DNA from: JANXQE01 sp035651635 | Lineage (GTDB): Bacteria > Verrucomicrobiota > Verrucomicrobiia > Limisphaerales > UBA8199 | NCBI GenBank assembly: GCA_035651635.1 | Contig: DASRFK010000031.1 | Coordinates: forward strand, 1-23,432 | Length of the DNA: 23,432 nucleotides | Reading direction: 5' to 3' | Shown: positions 12,552 to 21,073 of the stretch, piece after piece | Layout: every line of letters begins with the position of its first letter | Position numbering within the stretch: the stretch's first letter is position 1 | Notes under the pieces: generated by a model | The model's input: the letters and a program-made list of their open reading frames with translations, nothing else | Databases searched by the model: none | What the model was told of the DNA's origin: nothing | Program-made: the position numbers and the translations under genes

Positions 12552-14918
12552 ATGAATTCTGCCATGGTAAGCGCAATGGTTAGCGTTTTGTTTCGTTTCT
12601 TTTTCAAGTGCAAGGAAGCGTTGTGGTTAGGTTTGGCCTTGGCGATTGGAACCACCGTTTATGGGCAAGCTGACCAACAAATTTACACCGACGCATTGCA
12701 GAATGGATGGCAAAATTGGGGTTGGGCCACTCTCAATTACAATAATACGAGCCCAGTTCACACCGGGTCCGAGTCCATCTCCGTCACCATCGCCAATAAT
12801 ACCTATCAAGCGATTTACATCGAACACAGCGCCTTTGATTCTACGGGCTATTCCGCGCTTTCTTTTTGGATCAATGGCGGTGCTCAGGGTGGCCAACAAC
12901 TGCAACTCCAAGGGCTGCTGGGCTCAAGCGCCCAGTCGCCGGTGATTCTTGCCCCGTTGCCAACTAACAGCTGGCGGCATTTAACCATTTCCCTGGCGTC
13001 GTTGGGCGTGGCTAACCAGCCGGATCTCGCCGGCTTCTGGATTCAGGATCGGCTCGGGGCCGTGCAGCCCACGTTCTACCTGGATGATATCACCCTGGTG
13101 GCCAACACCAATCCTCCCCCGCTGGTTACCAACTCCGCCGTCGCGATTTCCATCGATGCGGCCGCCAACCGTCACCCGATTAGCCGGCTGATCTATGGAA
13201 TGGCTTTTGCCGGTTCGAATGATTTGAAGGATCTGAATGTTCCCTTGAATCGATCCGGCGGGAATTCCGAAACCCGCTACAACTGGCAACTCAACGCTCA
13301 TAATCACGCTGCCGATTGGTACTTCGAGAGCATCGCCGATTCGTCCGCTGTTCCAGCCGCGGCCGCCGACGATCATGTGGCCAATAGCAAGGCGGCCGGC
13401 GCTGAACCCGTGCTGACCATTCCCATGATCGGCTGGGTGCCCAGGCTCGCCGCCAATCGCAACAAATTGGCCAGTTACTCGATTAGCAAATACGGACCGC
13501 AAACGGGTAACGATTCCCAGTGGTTTCCCGACGCCGGCAATGGCATGAGCAGCACCAACGCCAACAAACCCATTACCTTGAATGACCCAAACGACGCCAA
13601 TTTCGCCACCAACTCAACCTTTCAGCAGGCGTTCGTTCAGCACCTGACCAATCGCTGGGGAATGTCCTCCCAGGGCGGTGTCCGCTACTACTGCATGGAC
13701 AACGAGCATAGCATTTGGCAATCGACCCACCAGGACATCCACCCGGTCGGCGCCAGGATGGCCGAAATACGTGACAAATTTTTCGATTACGCCGGCAAGG
13801 TAAAAGCGACCGATCCACAAGCGCTGTTGCTGGCACCGGAAGAGTGGGGATGGTCCGGTTATTTCTATAGCGGCTATGATCAGCAGTACGGCAGTCAGCA
13901 CGGCTGGAGTTCGCTGCCCGACCGCAATGCCAACGGTGGCTGGGACTACCTGCCTTGGCTGTTGGATCAATTCCGCCAGCGCGCCACCAATACCAACCAA
14001 CGTCTGCTCGACTACCTCACGGTTCACTATTACCCGCAAAATGGCGAGTATGGCAATGACACCTCGAGCGCAATGCAACTGACGCGCAATCGCTCAACCC
14101 GATCCCTCTGGGATACCAACTACGTCGATGCGAGCTGGATCAATAGCGTCGTCATGTTGATACCGCGGCTGAAGAATTGGGCGGCGATTTACTATCCGGG
14201 CACCAAAATCGGGATCACCGAATACAACTGGGGCGCCGAGGACCACATTAACGGCGCCACCGCGCAAGCGGATATCTTCGGGATTTTTGGACGCGAGGGT
14301 TTGGACCTGGCGACGCGCTGGACCACACCGGCCAGCGGCAGTCCGGTATATAATTCCATCAGAATGTACCGCAATTACGACGGCAACGGATCAACCTTCG
14401 GTGATACCAGCATCAAAACTTCCTCTCCAAACCCCGACACACTCTCTGCCTTCGGCGCTGTTCGGTCCAGTGACGGCGCACTTACGTTGATGGTGATCAA
14501 TAAACAATCAGCGAGCGGCGCTGATTTGACAGTGAGCCTGGCGAATTTTGCCACAGCGGGGACGAGCCAGCTCTGGCAATTGACTTCCAGCAATGTCATC
14601 ACTCGCTTGCCCGATATCAAGCTTGCGGGCAATACCCTGACCGCAAGTGTGCCTCCTCAAAGCATCACGCTGTTTGTGGTTTCTGCTGTCCCCACCAGTG
14701 CGGCACCCTGGCTGCAAGTCGAGGCCCAATCTGCCGGCAACGCTTTCGATCTTACGATTAACGGCCAGGCGGGCAGCGCGTACGTGCTCCAGTCCACCAC
14801 CAACTTTGTCGAGTGGGCAAGCCTGCAAACCAACACTTTGGCCAGCAACTCCTGGCACAGCGTTCTCTCCGCCCTTCCCGCCCAGCGCGTCTTTTACCGC
14901 GTCAAGCAAGCGCCGTGA
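12552..14918 (+). CDS. Secreted glycoside hydrolase family 44 (endoglucanase/xyloglucanase-like)
   Basis: The 788-residue protein has a signal peptide (cleavage near residue 38, VYG-QA) and an N-terminal beta-sandwich (about 41-185, IYTDALQNGWQNWGW ... FYLDDITLV) resembling a carbohydrate-binding module. A GH44 catalytic domain follows (about 195-680). The proposed acid/base is E385 in DNEHSIW and the nucleophile is E557 in ITEYNWG. Their 172-residue separation is almost the same as the E186/E359 pair I recall for the Clostridium thermocellum GH44 enzyme. The C-terminus carries the tail AYVLQSTTNFVEW ... FYRVKQAP also found in its neighbours. Likely substrates are beta-1,4-glucans such as cellulose or xyloglucan. 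ATGs at 12552, 12564 and 12576 are all possible starts. It is divergent from pstS and could share regulatory DNA. Confidence 0.85.
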   Translation: MNSAMVSAMVSVLFRFFFKCKEALWLGLALAIGTTVYGQADQQIYTDALQNGWQNWGWATLNYNNTSPVHTGSESISVTIANNTYQAIYIEHSAFDSTGYSALSFWINGGAQGGQQLQLQGLLGSSAQSPVILAPLPTNSWRHLTISLASLGVANQPDLAGFWIQDRLGAVQPTFYLDDITLVANTNPPPLVTNSAVAISIDAAANRHPISRLIYGMAFAGSNDLKDLNVPLNRSGGNSETRYNWQLNAHNHAADWYFESIADSSAVPAAAADDHVANSKAAGAEPVLTIPMIGWVPRLAANRNKLASYSISKYGPQTGNDSQWFPDAGNGMSSTNANKPITLNDPNDANFATNSTFQQAFVQHLTNRWGMSSQGGVRYYCMDNEHSIWQSTHQDIHPVGARMAEIRDKFFDYAGKVKATDPQALLLAPEEWGWSGYFYSGYDQQYGSQHGWSSLPDRNANGGWDYLPWLLDQFRQRATNTNQRLLDYLTVHYYPQNGEYGNDTSSAMQLTRNRSTRSLWDTNYVDASWINSVVMLIPRLKNWAAIYYPGTKIGITEYNWGAEDHINGATAQADIFGIFGREGLDLATRWTTPASGSPVYNSIRMYRNYDGNGSTFGDTSIKTSSPNPDTLSAFGAVRSSDGALTLMVINKQSASGADLTVSLANFATAGTSQLWQLTSSNVITRLPDIKLAGNTLTASVPPQSITLFVVSAVPTSAAPWLQVEAQSAGNAFDLTINGQAGSAYVLQSTTNFVEWASLQTNTLASNSWHSVLSALPAQRVFYRVKQAP

Positions 14919-15112
14919 TGCCGCAGCCATAGCCGTCATTATCCGGGCCGCAACGCGGTCGCCAAATCGCGTTTGGTGGGTGGAAGGCAAATCGCAATAA
15001 GACGATCCAGTGGGGCTTGGGTAACAATCGAGAAAACTTCCATTCACCACGGTTTTTCCAGGTAAAAAGCCTTTGGCTTGCGCTTGCGGATGGCCTTCGC
15101 AACAGTGTGCCC

Positions 15113-17800
15113 ATGCAACCACCAGGAAAGTTATTCACCGGTTTTGCACTGGCCTGTCTCGCCGCTTCGGAGTTATGCGCCGACGACACCTCTACCGGGT
15201 CGTTGATAAATTCGACCCTGGAACCCGTCGCACGCATGGAGGGCGGCCGCGTGATAACACCTGTGAACCAGGTAATTACGCCCGTCGGGCAGCAGGTGGA
15301 ACTCCCCGGCTTGCGCCCTCAGGCTCTGGCCCTCAGTCCGGACGGCCAGATCCTGGTCACGGCCGGCAAAACCGCGGAGGTTGTGGTCATTTCTCCAACG
15401 ACCGGCAATATCCTGCAGCGGCCGCCCTTGCCGTCGGAACAAGCCACCGACCTGGCAGACCCGGTCTCGAGCCACATCCTCAAGCCAGACGAAAAAGGCC
15501 AACTGAGCTATACCGGCTTGATTTTTTCACCAGATGGATCGCGCTTGTACCTGGCAAACGTGAACGGTAGCATCAAGGTGTTTGCCGTCTCGAAGGAGCA
15601 CCGGCTCCACCCACTCGCCTCGATTCCTTTGCCCGCCGCAAACGCGTTGCGCCGAAAGGCCGACATTCCTTCCGGCCTCGCAATTTCTTCGGATGGCAAA
15701 AAACTTTACGTTGTTTTGAACCTTTCCAATCGCCTGGTTGAATTGGAGGCGGCCACCGGCCGGTTATTGCGGAGTTGGGATACCGGCGTAGCTCCCTACA
15801 CGGTTGTACTGGGTGGAAGCAAGGCGTACGTCAGCAACTGGGGTGGGCGACGCCCCGATAGAGCTAACCTCACCGGCCCGGCCGGCCGCGGCACGCGCGT
15901 GCGCGTGGACCCAATCCGGTATATCGCCAATGAAGGTTCGGTCACGATTATCGATCTGCGTGTCAACGATGGGCATTCCGAAATTCAGGTCGGCCTGCAT
16001 GCCAGCGCCATGGCCCTCTCACCCAACGGCCGTTTTCTCGTGGTCGCCAATGCCGCCAGCGACACCTTGAGTGTGCTCGATACTCGCTCGGATAAGGTGG
16101 TCGAGGCCATTTGGACCCGACAAAATCCGGGGGACCTTTTCGGTGCGAGCCCGAACGCGCTGGCTTTCGACAGGTCCGGCCGGACATTGTTTGTCTGCAA
16201 TGGCACCCAGAATGCCGTAGCGGTCGTCAACTTCGCCCCGGGTAAATCCAAGCTGCAGGGCCTGATCCCGGTCGGCTGGTTTCCTGGCGCGATTATCCAT
16301 GATGCTCCACGTAACCGGCTTTACGTCGCCAATATCAAGGGGATTGGACCGGGCGAACCGAGAAAATCCGACGGCCGGCCGCAGTTCAACTCACATCAAT
16401 ACTACGGCTCGGTTTCACTGCTCGACCGGCCGACTTTGGACGAACTTCCGGCCCTCACCGACCAGGCCCTGGCGAATATGCGATTTCCGCTGCTCGCCCA
16501 GGCCGCGCTGCGGCCAAGGACCGGTCAGCCGGCGCGGCCAGTTCCGGAGCGCGTTGGTGAACCGAGCCTCTTCAAGCATGTGGTTTATATCATCAAGGAA
16601 AACCGCACCTACGACCAGGTGTTGGGCGATGTCAAACCCGGCAATGGCGACCCGGAGCTGTGCGTGTTTGGCGCCTGGATCACTCCCAACCAGCATAAAT
16701 TAGTCCGTGATTTCGTGCTGCTCGATAATACTTATTGTTCAAGCATTCTCAGTGCGGACGGCCACGAATGGGCCACCACTGCCTTCGCCACTGACTACAT
16801 GGAGAAATCGTTTGCGGGTTTCCCGCGCAGTTACCCCGACGGCATGGAAGATGACGATGTCGACGCGCTGGCTTATTCGCCGGCCGGGTTCATCTGGGAC
16901 AACGCGATTGTGCATGGAAAGACGCTCCGGGACTACGGCGAGTTCGCCATAACGCGAAAATCGTGGGTGGACAAAAGCAAAAAGAAAGAGCCCGGCTTCA
17001 TCGACCACTACCGCGAGTTCCTTCAAGGCACACACACCATCAACCTTTACAGCGAACCCGCGGTGGAATCCTTGCGCCCTTACCTGGCCACCAATACGGT
17101 CGGTTGGGATCTGGATGTGCCCGACGCCTTTCGGGCCGCACAGTTTGTGGCGGAGTTGAAACAATTCGAGCAAACGGGGAACTTTCCTGAACTGGTAATC
17201 ATGTGCCTGCCTAACGACCACACCAGCGGCACCGATCCTGGGCACCCCACACCGGAGGCGCAAGTGGCCGACAACGATTTGGCTTTCGGACAAATTGTCG
17301 ACGCCATCAGCCACAGCCGGTTTTGGAACGAAACCTGTATTTTGGCGATTGAGGATGATCCCCAAGCCGGCTGGGACCATGTGAGCGGTTATCGCACCAC
17401 CGCCTATGTGATAAGTCCTTACACCAAACGCGGCGCCATCGTCGGCACCCAATACAATCATACCAGCCTGTTGCGCACGCTCGAATTGATGCTTGGCCTG
17501 CCGCCTATGAACCAGATGGACGCCACGGCTACCCCCATGTTCGATTGCTTCACTAATGTAGCCGATCTAACTCCGTTCAATGCGGTAACCAACAATGTCC
17601 TGCTGGACCATATGAATCCACCGGCAAAGAAGATCGCCGACGCCGTTCTGCGCAAGGATGCGTATGTCTCAGCTCGATTGCCATTGAAGAAGCCGGACCA
17701 ATGCCCGGAAGACGCCCTCAACCGCATTCTCTGGCATGCTACCAAAGGATCCCGCGTTCCGTACCCGGCCTGGGCTGTGCAAGCCGTGGACGACGACTAA
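15113..17800 (+). CDS. Secreted YVTN-type beta-propeller fused to a phosphoesterase domain
   Basis: The protein (895 residues from 15113) has a signal peptide (MQPPGKLFTGFALACL ... CADD). Residues about 50-450 form a beta-propeller with YVTN/YncE-like blades (ALSPDGQILVTAG, LIFSPDGSRLYLAN, ALSPNGRFLVVAN, LAFDRSGRTLFVCNG). A PF04185-type phosphoesterase domain follows from about residue 515: HVVYIIKENRTYDQVLGD, SADGHEWATTAFATDY, LPNDHTSGTDPGHP, EDDPQAGWDHV and the late YNHTSLLRTLE. PF04185 includes phospholipase C and acid phosphatase-like enzymes. The substrate is unknown, but release of phosphate from phospholipid or organic phosphate outside the cell would fit its position near the pst genes. 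The frame starts earlier with a TTG at 15017; the ATG at 15113 is chosen for the signal peptide. No Pho box was seen upstream. Confidence 0.85.
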   Translation: MQPPGKLFTGFALACLAASELCADDTSTGSLINSTLEPVARMEGGRVITPVNQVITPVGQQVELPGLRPQALALSPDGQILVTAGKTAEVVVISPTTGNILQRPPLPSEQATDLADPVSSHILKPDEKGQLSYTGLIFSPDGSRLYLANVNGSIKVFAVSKEHRLHPLASIPLPAANALRRKADIPSGLAISSDGKKLYVVLNLSNRLVELEAATGRLLRSWDTGVAPYTVVLGGSKAYVSNWGGRRPDRANLTGPAGRGTRVRVDPIRYIANEGSVTIIDLRVNDGHSEIQVGLHASAMALSPNGRFLVVANAASDTLSVLDTRSDKVVEAIWTRQNPGDLFGASPNALAFDRSGRTLFVCNGTQNAVAVVNFAPGKSKLQGLIPVGWFPGAIIHDAPRNRLYVANIKGIGPGEPRKSDGRPQFNSHQYYGSVSLLDRPTLDELPALTDQALANMRFPLLAQAALRPRTGQPARPVPERVGEPSLFKHVVYIIKENRTYDQVLGDVKPGNGDPELCVFGAWITPNQHKLVRDFVLLDNTYCSSILSADGHEWATTAFATDYMEKSFAGFPRSYPDGMEDDDVDALAYSPAGFIWDNAIVHGKTLRDYGEFAITRKSWVDKSKKKEPGFIDHYREFLQGTHTINLYSEPAVESLRPYLATNTVGWDLDVPDAFRAAQFVAELKQFEQTGNFPELVIMCLPNDHTSGTDPGHPTPEAQVADNDLAFGQIVDAISHSRFWNETCILAIEDDPQAGWDHVSGYRTTAYVISPYTKRGAIVGTQYNHTSLLRTLELMLGLPPMNQMDATATPMFDCFTNVADLTPFNAVTNNVLLDHMNPPAKKIADAVLRKDAYVSARLPLKKPDQCPEDALNRILWHATKGSRVPYPAWAVQAVDDD

Positions 17801-17816
17801 GGCGACTAACGAACTT

Positions 17817-17903
17817 ATGAACTGGCTCCATTGGGCGTTGCTCTCGGCTGTGTTCGCCGGCCTGACGGCGGTGCTGGCCACGGTGGTCATTGCAAGAATT
17901 TAG
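17817..17903 (+). pseudogene. N-terminal remnant of an EamA/DMT-family transporter gene
   Basis: A 28-codon frame starts at the ATG 17817 and ends in TAG at 17901-17903. Its sequence (MNWLHWALLSAVFAGLTAVL...) closely resembles, as I recall it, the first transmembrane segment of small EamA-type transporters, which continue with AKIGI and several more helices. Here the chain stops after one helix, and mbfA begins 5 bases later. A deletion that removed the rest of the gene is the simplest reading. A genuine one-helix small membrane protein translated just before mbfA is the alternative. Confidence 0.45.
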
Positions 17904-17907
17904 AGCC

Positions 17908-18861
17908 ATGCACTTCAAAGAACTTAGCCAGGCCCAAATCCTCGCTCTGGCCATCACGGCCGAGGAAGAAGATGCCCGCATTTATCGCGACTTCGCTGAA
18001 TCGCTTCGCGCAGATTTCCGGGCCACAGCGGAATTGTTCAGCAAGATGGCCCAAGAAGAGGACGGGCATCGGCACCGATTGATTGAGTTGTATCGCCGGC
18101 GATTCGGCGAACATATTCCTCTGGTGCGACGGCAGGACGTGAAGGGTTTTATCGTGCGCCGCCCTTCGTGGATTACCACAACGCTTCGGCCTGAGCACGC
18201 CCGCGAGGAAGCCGCTTTGATGGAAATCGAGTCGCGTCGCTTTTACGAAGCCGCCGCGCAACAGGCAAGTGACGCCGGAATTCGCCAATTGCTTGATGAT
18301 CTCGCCCAGGAAGAGCAGCGTCACGAAGCGACCGCCGAGGAGATCACCGACGCGCAAACCACTTCAGGCGCCATAAGCCAGGAGCGCGATGTGGCGCGAA
18401 GGTTGTTTGTTCTGCGCTTCGTGCAACCGGGACTTGCCGGGCTGATGGACGGCTCCGTATCGACGCTTGCGCCACTGTTCGCCGCAGCCTTCGCCACCAC
18501 GAATACGGTGGCAACCTTCAAGGTCGGACTCGCCGCTTCGGTGGGCGCCGGCATCAGCATGGGTTTCGCCGAAGCACTGTCCGATGACGGTAAACTCAGC
18601 GGGCGTGGAACTCCGTGGATACGCGGAGTCGTGTGTGGCCTCATGACAACCCTCGGAGGCCTGGGCCACACCATGCCTTATCTTATCCGCAATTTTCATC
18701 TCGCCACGACCATAGCGCTGTTTGTCGTGGCGGGGGAATTGGCGGTGATTGCCTGGATTCGCAAACGCTACATGGACACGCCATTGCTTTCGGCGGTGTT
18801 CCAAGTCGTCGTGGGCGGCGTGCTCGTTTTTCTTGCCGGCTGGCTCATTGGCGCGGGTTGA
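17908..18861 (+). CDS. mbfA: Ferritin-like/VIT-family iron exporter MbfA
   Basis: This 317-residue protein joins a ferritin-like (erythrin) domain to a VIT1/CCC1-like membrane domain, the layout of MbfA, which exports iron and protects against peroxide and iron stress in Bradyrhizobium and Agrobacterium. The di-iron ligands are visible: E20, E51-x-x-H54 (EEDGH), E107 and E136-x-x-H139 (EEQRH). The membrane half contains the family signature GLMDGSVSTLAPLFAAAFAT (about residues 178-197), then GISMGFAEALSDDG and further hydrophobic segments. ATG 17908 is preferred over the upstream TTG at 17890 because the latter overlaps the EamA remnant. No iron-regulatory box was recognised, and the ribosome binding site is weak, so coupling to the small upstream frame is possible. 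Confidence 0.9.
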   Translation: MHFKELSQAQILALAITAEEEDARIYRDFAESLRADFRATAELFSKMAQEEDGHRHRLIELYRRRFGEHIPLVRRQDVKGFIVRRPSWITTTLRPEHAREEAALMEIESRRFYEAAAQQASDAGIRQLLDDLAQEEQRHEATAEEITDAQTTSGAISQERDVARRLFVLRFVQPGLAGLMDGSVSTLAPLFAAAFATTNTVATFKVGLAASVGAGISMGFAEALSDDGKLSGRGTPWIRGVVCGLMTTLGGLGHTMPYLIRNFHLATTIALFVVAGELAVIAWIRKRYMDTPLLSAVFQVVVGGVLVFLAGWLIGAG

Positions 18862-19079
18862 AGCGAATTCAGAATCATCCCGAGACATTCTCCACTTTAC
18901 CCGACCTCTGCGCGGCGGACCTCGCCGAACTTGATTAACGACTACTGGCAAAAAGCCGCCGTGCCTGCCTGCAACCGCCTCGGCATTCCGGTCGTGGGCG
19001 GTCTTCACTGAACTGGAGGACAAATAAAACGAGGTTTGCACATTTCTTGCTCCTTCCGCATTATCTCAGGTCTCAACAT
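18862..19079 (+). other. Spacer between mbfA and glmS with a decayed gene tail
   Basis: This spacer of about 218 bp has no intact gene. Its middle contains the fragment described at 18928-19011. A weak sigma-70-like pair (TTGCAC 19036-19041, CATTAT 19059-19064, 17-bp spacer) lies just before glmS but would leave a very short leader, so it is not listed as a promoter. Confidence 0.4.
18928..19011 (+). pseudogene. Possible 3' remnant of a NIPSNAP-family gene
   Basis: One frame reads NLINDYWQKAAVPACNRLG, then IPVVGGLH and a TGA stop at 19009-19011. A DYW...A.P..NRLGI..VG pattern is what I remember from the start of the second repeat of bacterial NIPSNAP proteins. There is no start codon with a ribosome binding site, and the frame upstream looks random. 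It is best read as a decayed fragment. The similarity is from memory and covers only about 27 residues. Confidence 0.3.
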
Positions 19080-20936
19080 ATGTGTGGAATCATCGGATAC
19101 GTCGGCAGCAAATCGGCCACGCCCATCCTGGTGGAGGGGTTGCGCCGGCTCGAATATCGCGGCTATGACAGCTCCGGCCTGGCCGTGCTCGAAGGCGCCG
19201 GCCTGGTGCTGCGCAAAAAAAAGGGCAAGATCGACGAAGGCCTCGCGCCGTTGCTGCAGCAAGAACCCGTTACCGGCCAATTGGGCATCGGCCACACTCG
19301 CTGGGCCACCCATGGGCCGCCCTGCGACGAGAATTCTCACCCCCACCTCGACCAATCCGGTAAAATCGCCGTCGTCCACAATGGCGTCATCGAGAATTAT
19401 GACCGCCTCAAGGACCGGCTTGTTAAGGCTGGACACACTTTCAAGTCCGACACCGATACCGAGGTGCTCGCGCATTTAATTGGCGAACATTTCGCGAAGC
19501 GGCAAAAACAGAACAACGATGGCTCGGCCTTGACCTCCGCGGTATGCGAGGCCTTGCGCGAGGTGATCGGCACTTACGGATTGGCCGTCTTTAGCACCGA
19601 CCAACCCGGGGTGCTTGTCGGTGCCCGCCGCGGCTCGCCCCTTATTATCGGCATCGGTAACGGTGAGAATTTTCTAGCCAGCGACGCCAATGCCATCGTC
19701 GCCCACACACGCCAGGTCGTTTACCTCAACGACTACGACGTCGCCACTGTCACCCGCGACCGGTTCGATGTCCAAAACCTGGGCACCGACACCGCCAAAG
19801 TCCAAATCAGCCAGTTGGAATTCGGCGCCGAAGCCGCCGAGCGCGGCCAGTTCGCTCATTTCATGCTCAAGGAAATCTTTGAGCAATCCGACACGGTGGA
19901 AAATGCCCTGCGCGGGCGCATCGACCACGAAGGGGCCACCGCGCGGTTCGGCGGGCTAAACATGACGACCGAAGCTTTGCGGGGCATCGACCGCATCGTT
20001 ATCGCCGCCAGCGGCACGAGCTGGCACGCCGCTTTGATCGGAGAATACCTGATCGAGGAATTCGCGCATATCCCCGTCGAGGTTGAGTTCGCGCACGAGT
20101 TCTGCTATCGCAATGCGCCGCTCGAACGGGGAACCGTACTGCTGGTTATTTCCCAGTCCGGCGAGACCGCCGATACGCTGGCGGCGCTGCGTGAAGCCAA
20201 ACGCCGCGGCCATTGCGCCCTGGCCATCGTCAATGTCGTCGGCAGCACGATCGCGCGGGAAGCCGATGGCGGCATTTACATGCACGCAGGGCCGGAGATC
20301 GGCGTGGCCTCAACCAAGGCTTTCACCTCAACCATCGCTGTATTGTCGCTGTTGGCGGTGCACTTGGGCCGCATGCGCATGCTGGGCGCTCGCCGGGCTA
20401 CCGAGATGCTGAAGGCATTGCAGGCCCTGCCCGGGCAAATCGAACAGGTCCTTCAGCAAACCGATCCGATCCGCAAGATCGCTCAGCGTTATGCCCATGC
20501 CGACGATTTCTTCTTCCTCAGCCGCGGCTACGGTTTCCCCGTCGCTCTCGAAGGCGCTTTGAAGCTCAAAGAAATCTCCTATATCCACGCCGAAGGCTAT
20601 TCCGCCGCCGAGATGAAGCACGGTCCCATCGCCTTGATTGACCCCAAGACACCGACCGTTTTCCTGGTCCCGCAGGATTCGATGTATGACAAAACCATGG
20701 CTAATCTGGCCATGATCCGCGCCCGCAAGGGTCCGATCCTGGCCCTCGCCACCGAAGGCGACAAACAAATCGCCCAGGTCGCCGACGACGTGATCTATAT
20801 TCCGGAAACCCTCGAACCTGCATATCCGATCCTGGCCACCATCCCGCTCCAACTCTTCGCCTACCACATCGCCGTCCTCCGCGGCTGCGACGTCGATAAG
20901 CCAAGAAATTTAGCCAAAAGCGTTACGGTTCAGTAG
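19080..20936 (+). CDS. glmS: Glucosamine-6-phosphate synthase (isomerizing glutamine-fructose-6-phosphate aminotransferase)
   Basis: GlmS makes glucosamine-6-phosphate from fructose-6-phosphate and glutamine, the first step toward UDP-GlcNAc for peptidoglycan and LPS. The start at ATG 19080 gives the mandatory MCGIIGYVG, so the catalytic cysteine becomes residue 1 after Met removal. The glutaminase domain continues with RLEYRGYDSSG, GHTRWATHG and HNGVIENY. Two SIS domains follow: GTSWHAALIGEYLIE and SQSGETADTLAALREAK in the first, SRGYGFPVALEGALKLKEISY and EMKHGPIALID in the second. The end (DVDKPRNLAKSVTVQ) is intact. Length 618 residues is normal. No glmS ribozyme can be recognised in the short leader. 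Confidence 0.97.
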   Translation: MCGIIGYVGSKSATPILVEGLRRLEYRGYDSSGLAVLEGAGLVLRKKKGKIDEGLAPLLQQEPVTGQLGIGHTRWATHGPPCDENSHPHLDQSGKIAVVHNGVIENYDRLKDRLVKAGHTFKSDTDTEVLAHLIGEHFAKRQKQNNDGSALTSAVCEALREVIGTYGLAVFSTDQPGVLVGARRGSPLIIGIGNGENFLASDANAIVAHTRQVVYLNDYDVATVTRDRFDVQNLGTDTAKVQISQLEFGAEAAERGQFAHFMLKEIFEQSDTVENALRGRIDHEGATARFGGLNMTTEALRGIDRIVIAASGTSWHAALIGEYLIEEFAHIPVEVEFAHEFCYRNAPLERGTVLLVISQSGETADTLAALREAKRRGHCALAIVNVVGSTIAREADGGIYMHAGPEIGVASTKAFTSTIAVLSLLAVHLGRMRMLGARRATEMLKALQALPGQIEQVLQQTDPIRKIAQRYAHADDFFFLSRGYGFPVALEGALKLKEISYIHAEGYSAAEMKHGPIALIDPKTPTVFLVPQDSMYDKTMANLAMIRARKGPILALATEGDKQIAQVADDVIYIPETLEPAYPILATIPLQLFAYHIAVLRGCDVDKPRNLAKSVTVQ

Positions 20937-21073
20937 ACTGGTTATACTCTACTTGGGCGCGGGGCGGCGGCGCGCGCGCGCGCGCCCCCCTCCCCTCCTC
21001 TCTCTCTGCGGCGGCGCTGTCTCCAACGCAACGGCAGTGAACCGGCGCACCTTTAATGCTAGCTAGGTACGCT
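20937..21073. other. Low-complexity CG/CT tract between glmS and the RCC1 gene
   Basis: The spacer contains GGGGCGGCGG, a run of alternating CG at about 20970-20985, six C, and then a CT-rich stretch to about 21006. A 10-bp repeat, CTCTACTTGG, flanks it at 20947-20956 and 21072-21081; the second copy covers the stop of the RCC1 gene. It is unlike the rest of the window. Alternating CG could form Z-DNA, or the tract could be a sequencing or assembly artefact at a contig join. Confidence 0.55.

Noticed and set aside
16739..17461. 240-codon open frame on the minus strand
   Set aside because: It lies fully inside the phosphoesterase gene, has no domain content or ribosome binding site, and reflects GC-rich codon usage on the opposite strand.
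18364..19041. 225-codon open frame on the minus strand over mbfA
   Set aside because: The sense strand encodes a clear MbfA; the antisense product is Arg/His-rich with no recognisable motif.
19012..19079. glmS ribozyme or riboswitch
   Set aside because: The leader is only about 70 bases, and I see no core pseudoknot-like segments of the ribozyme.
20957..21010. Intrinsic terminator after glmS
   Set aside because: GC-rich pairing is possible, but no T-run follows, and the tract is low complexity.
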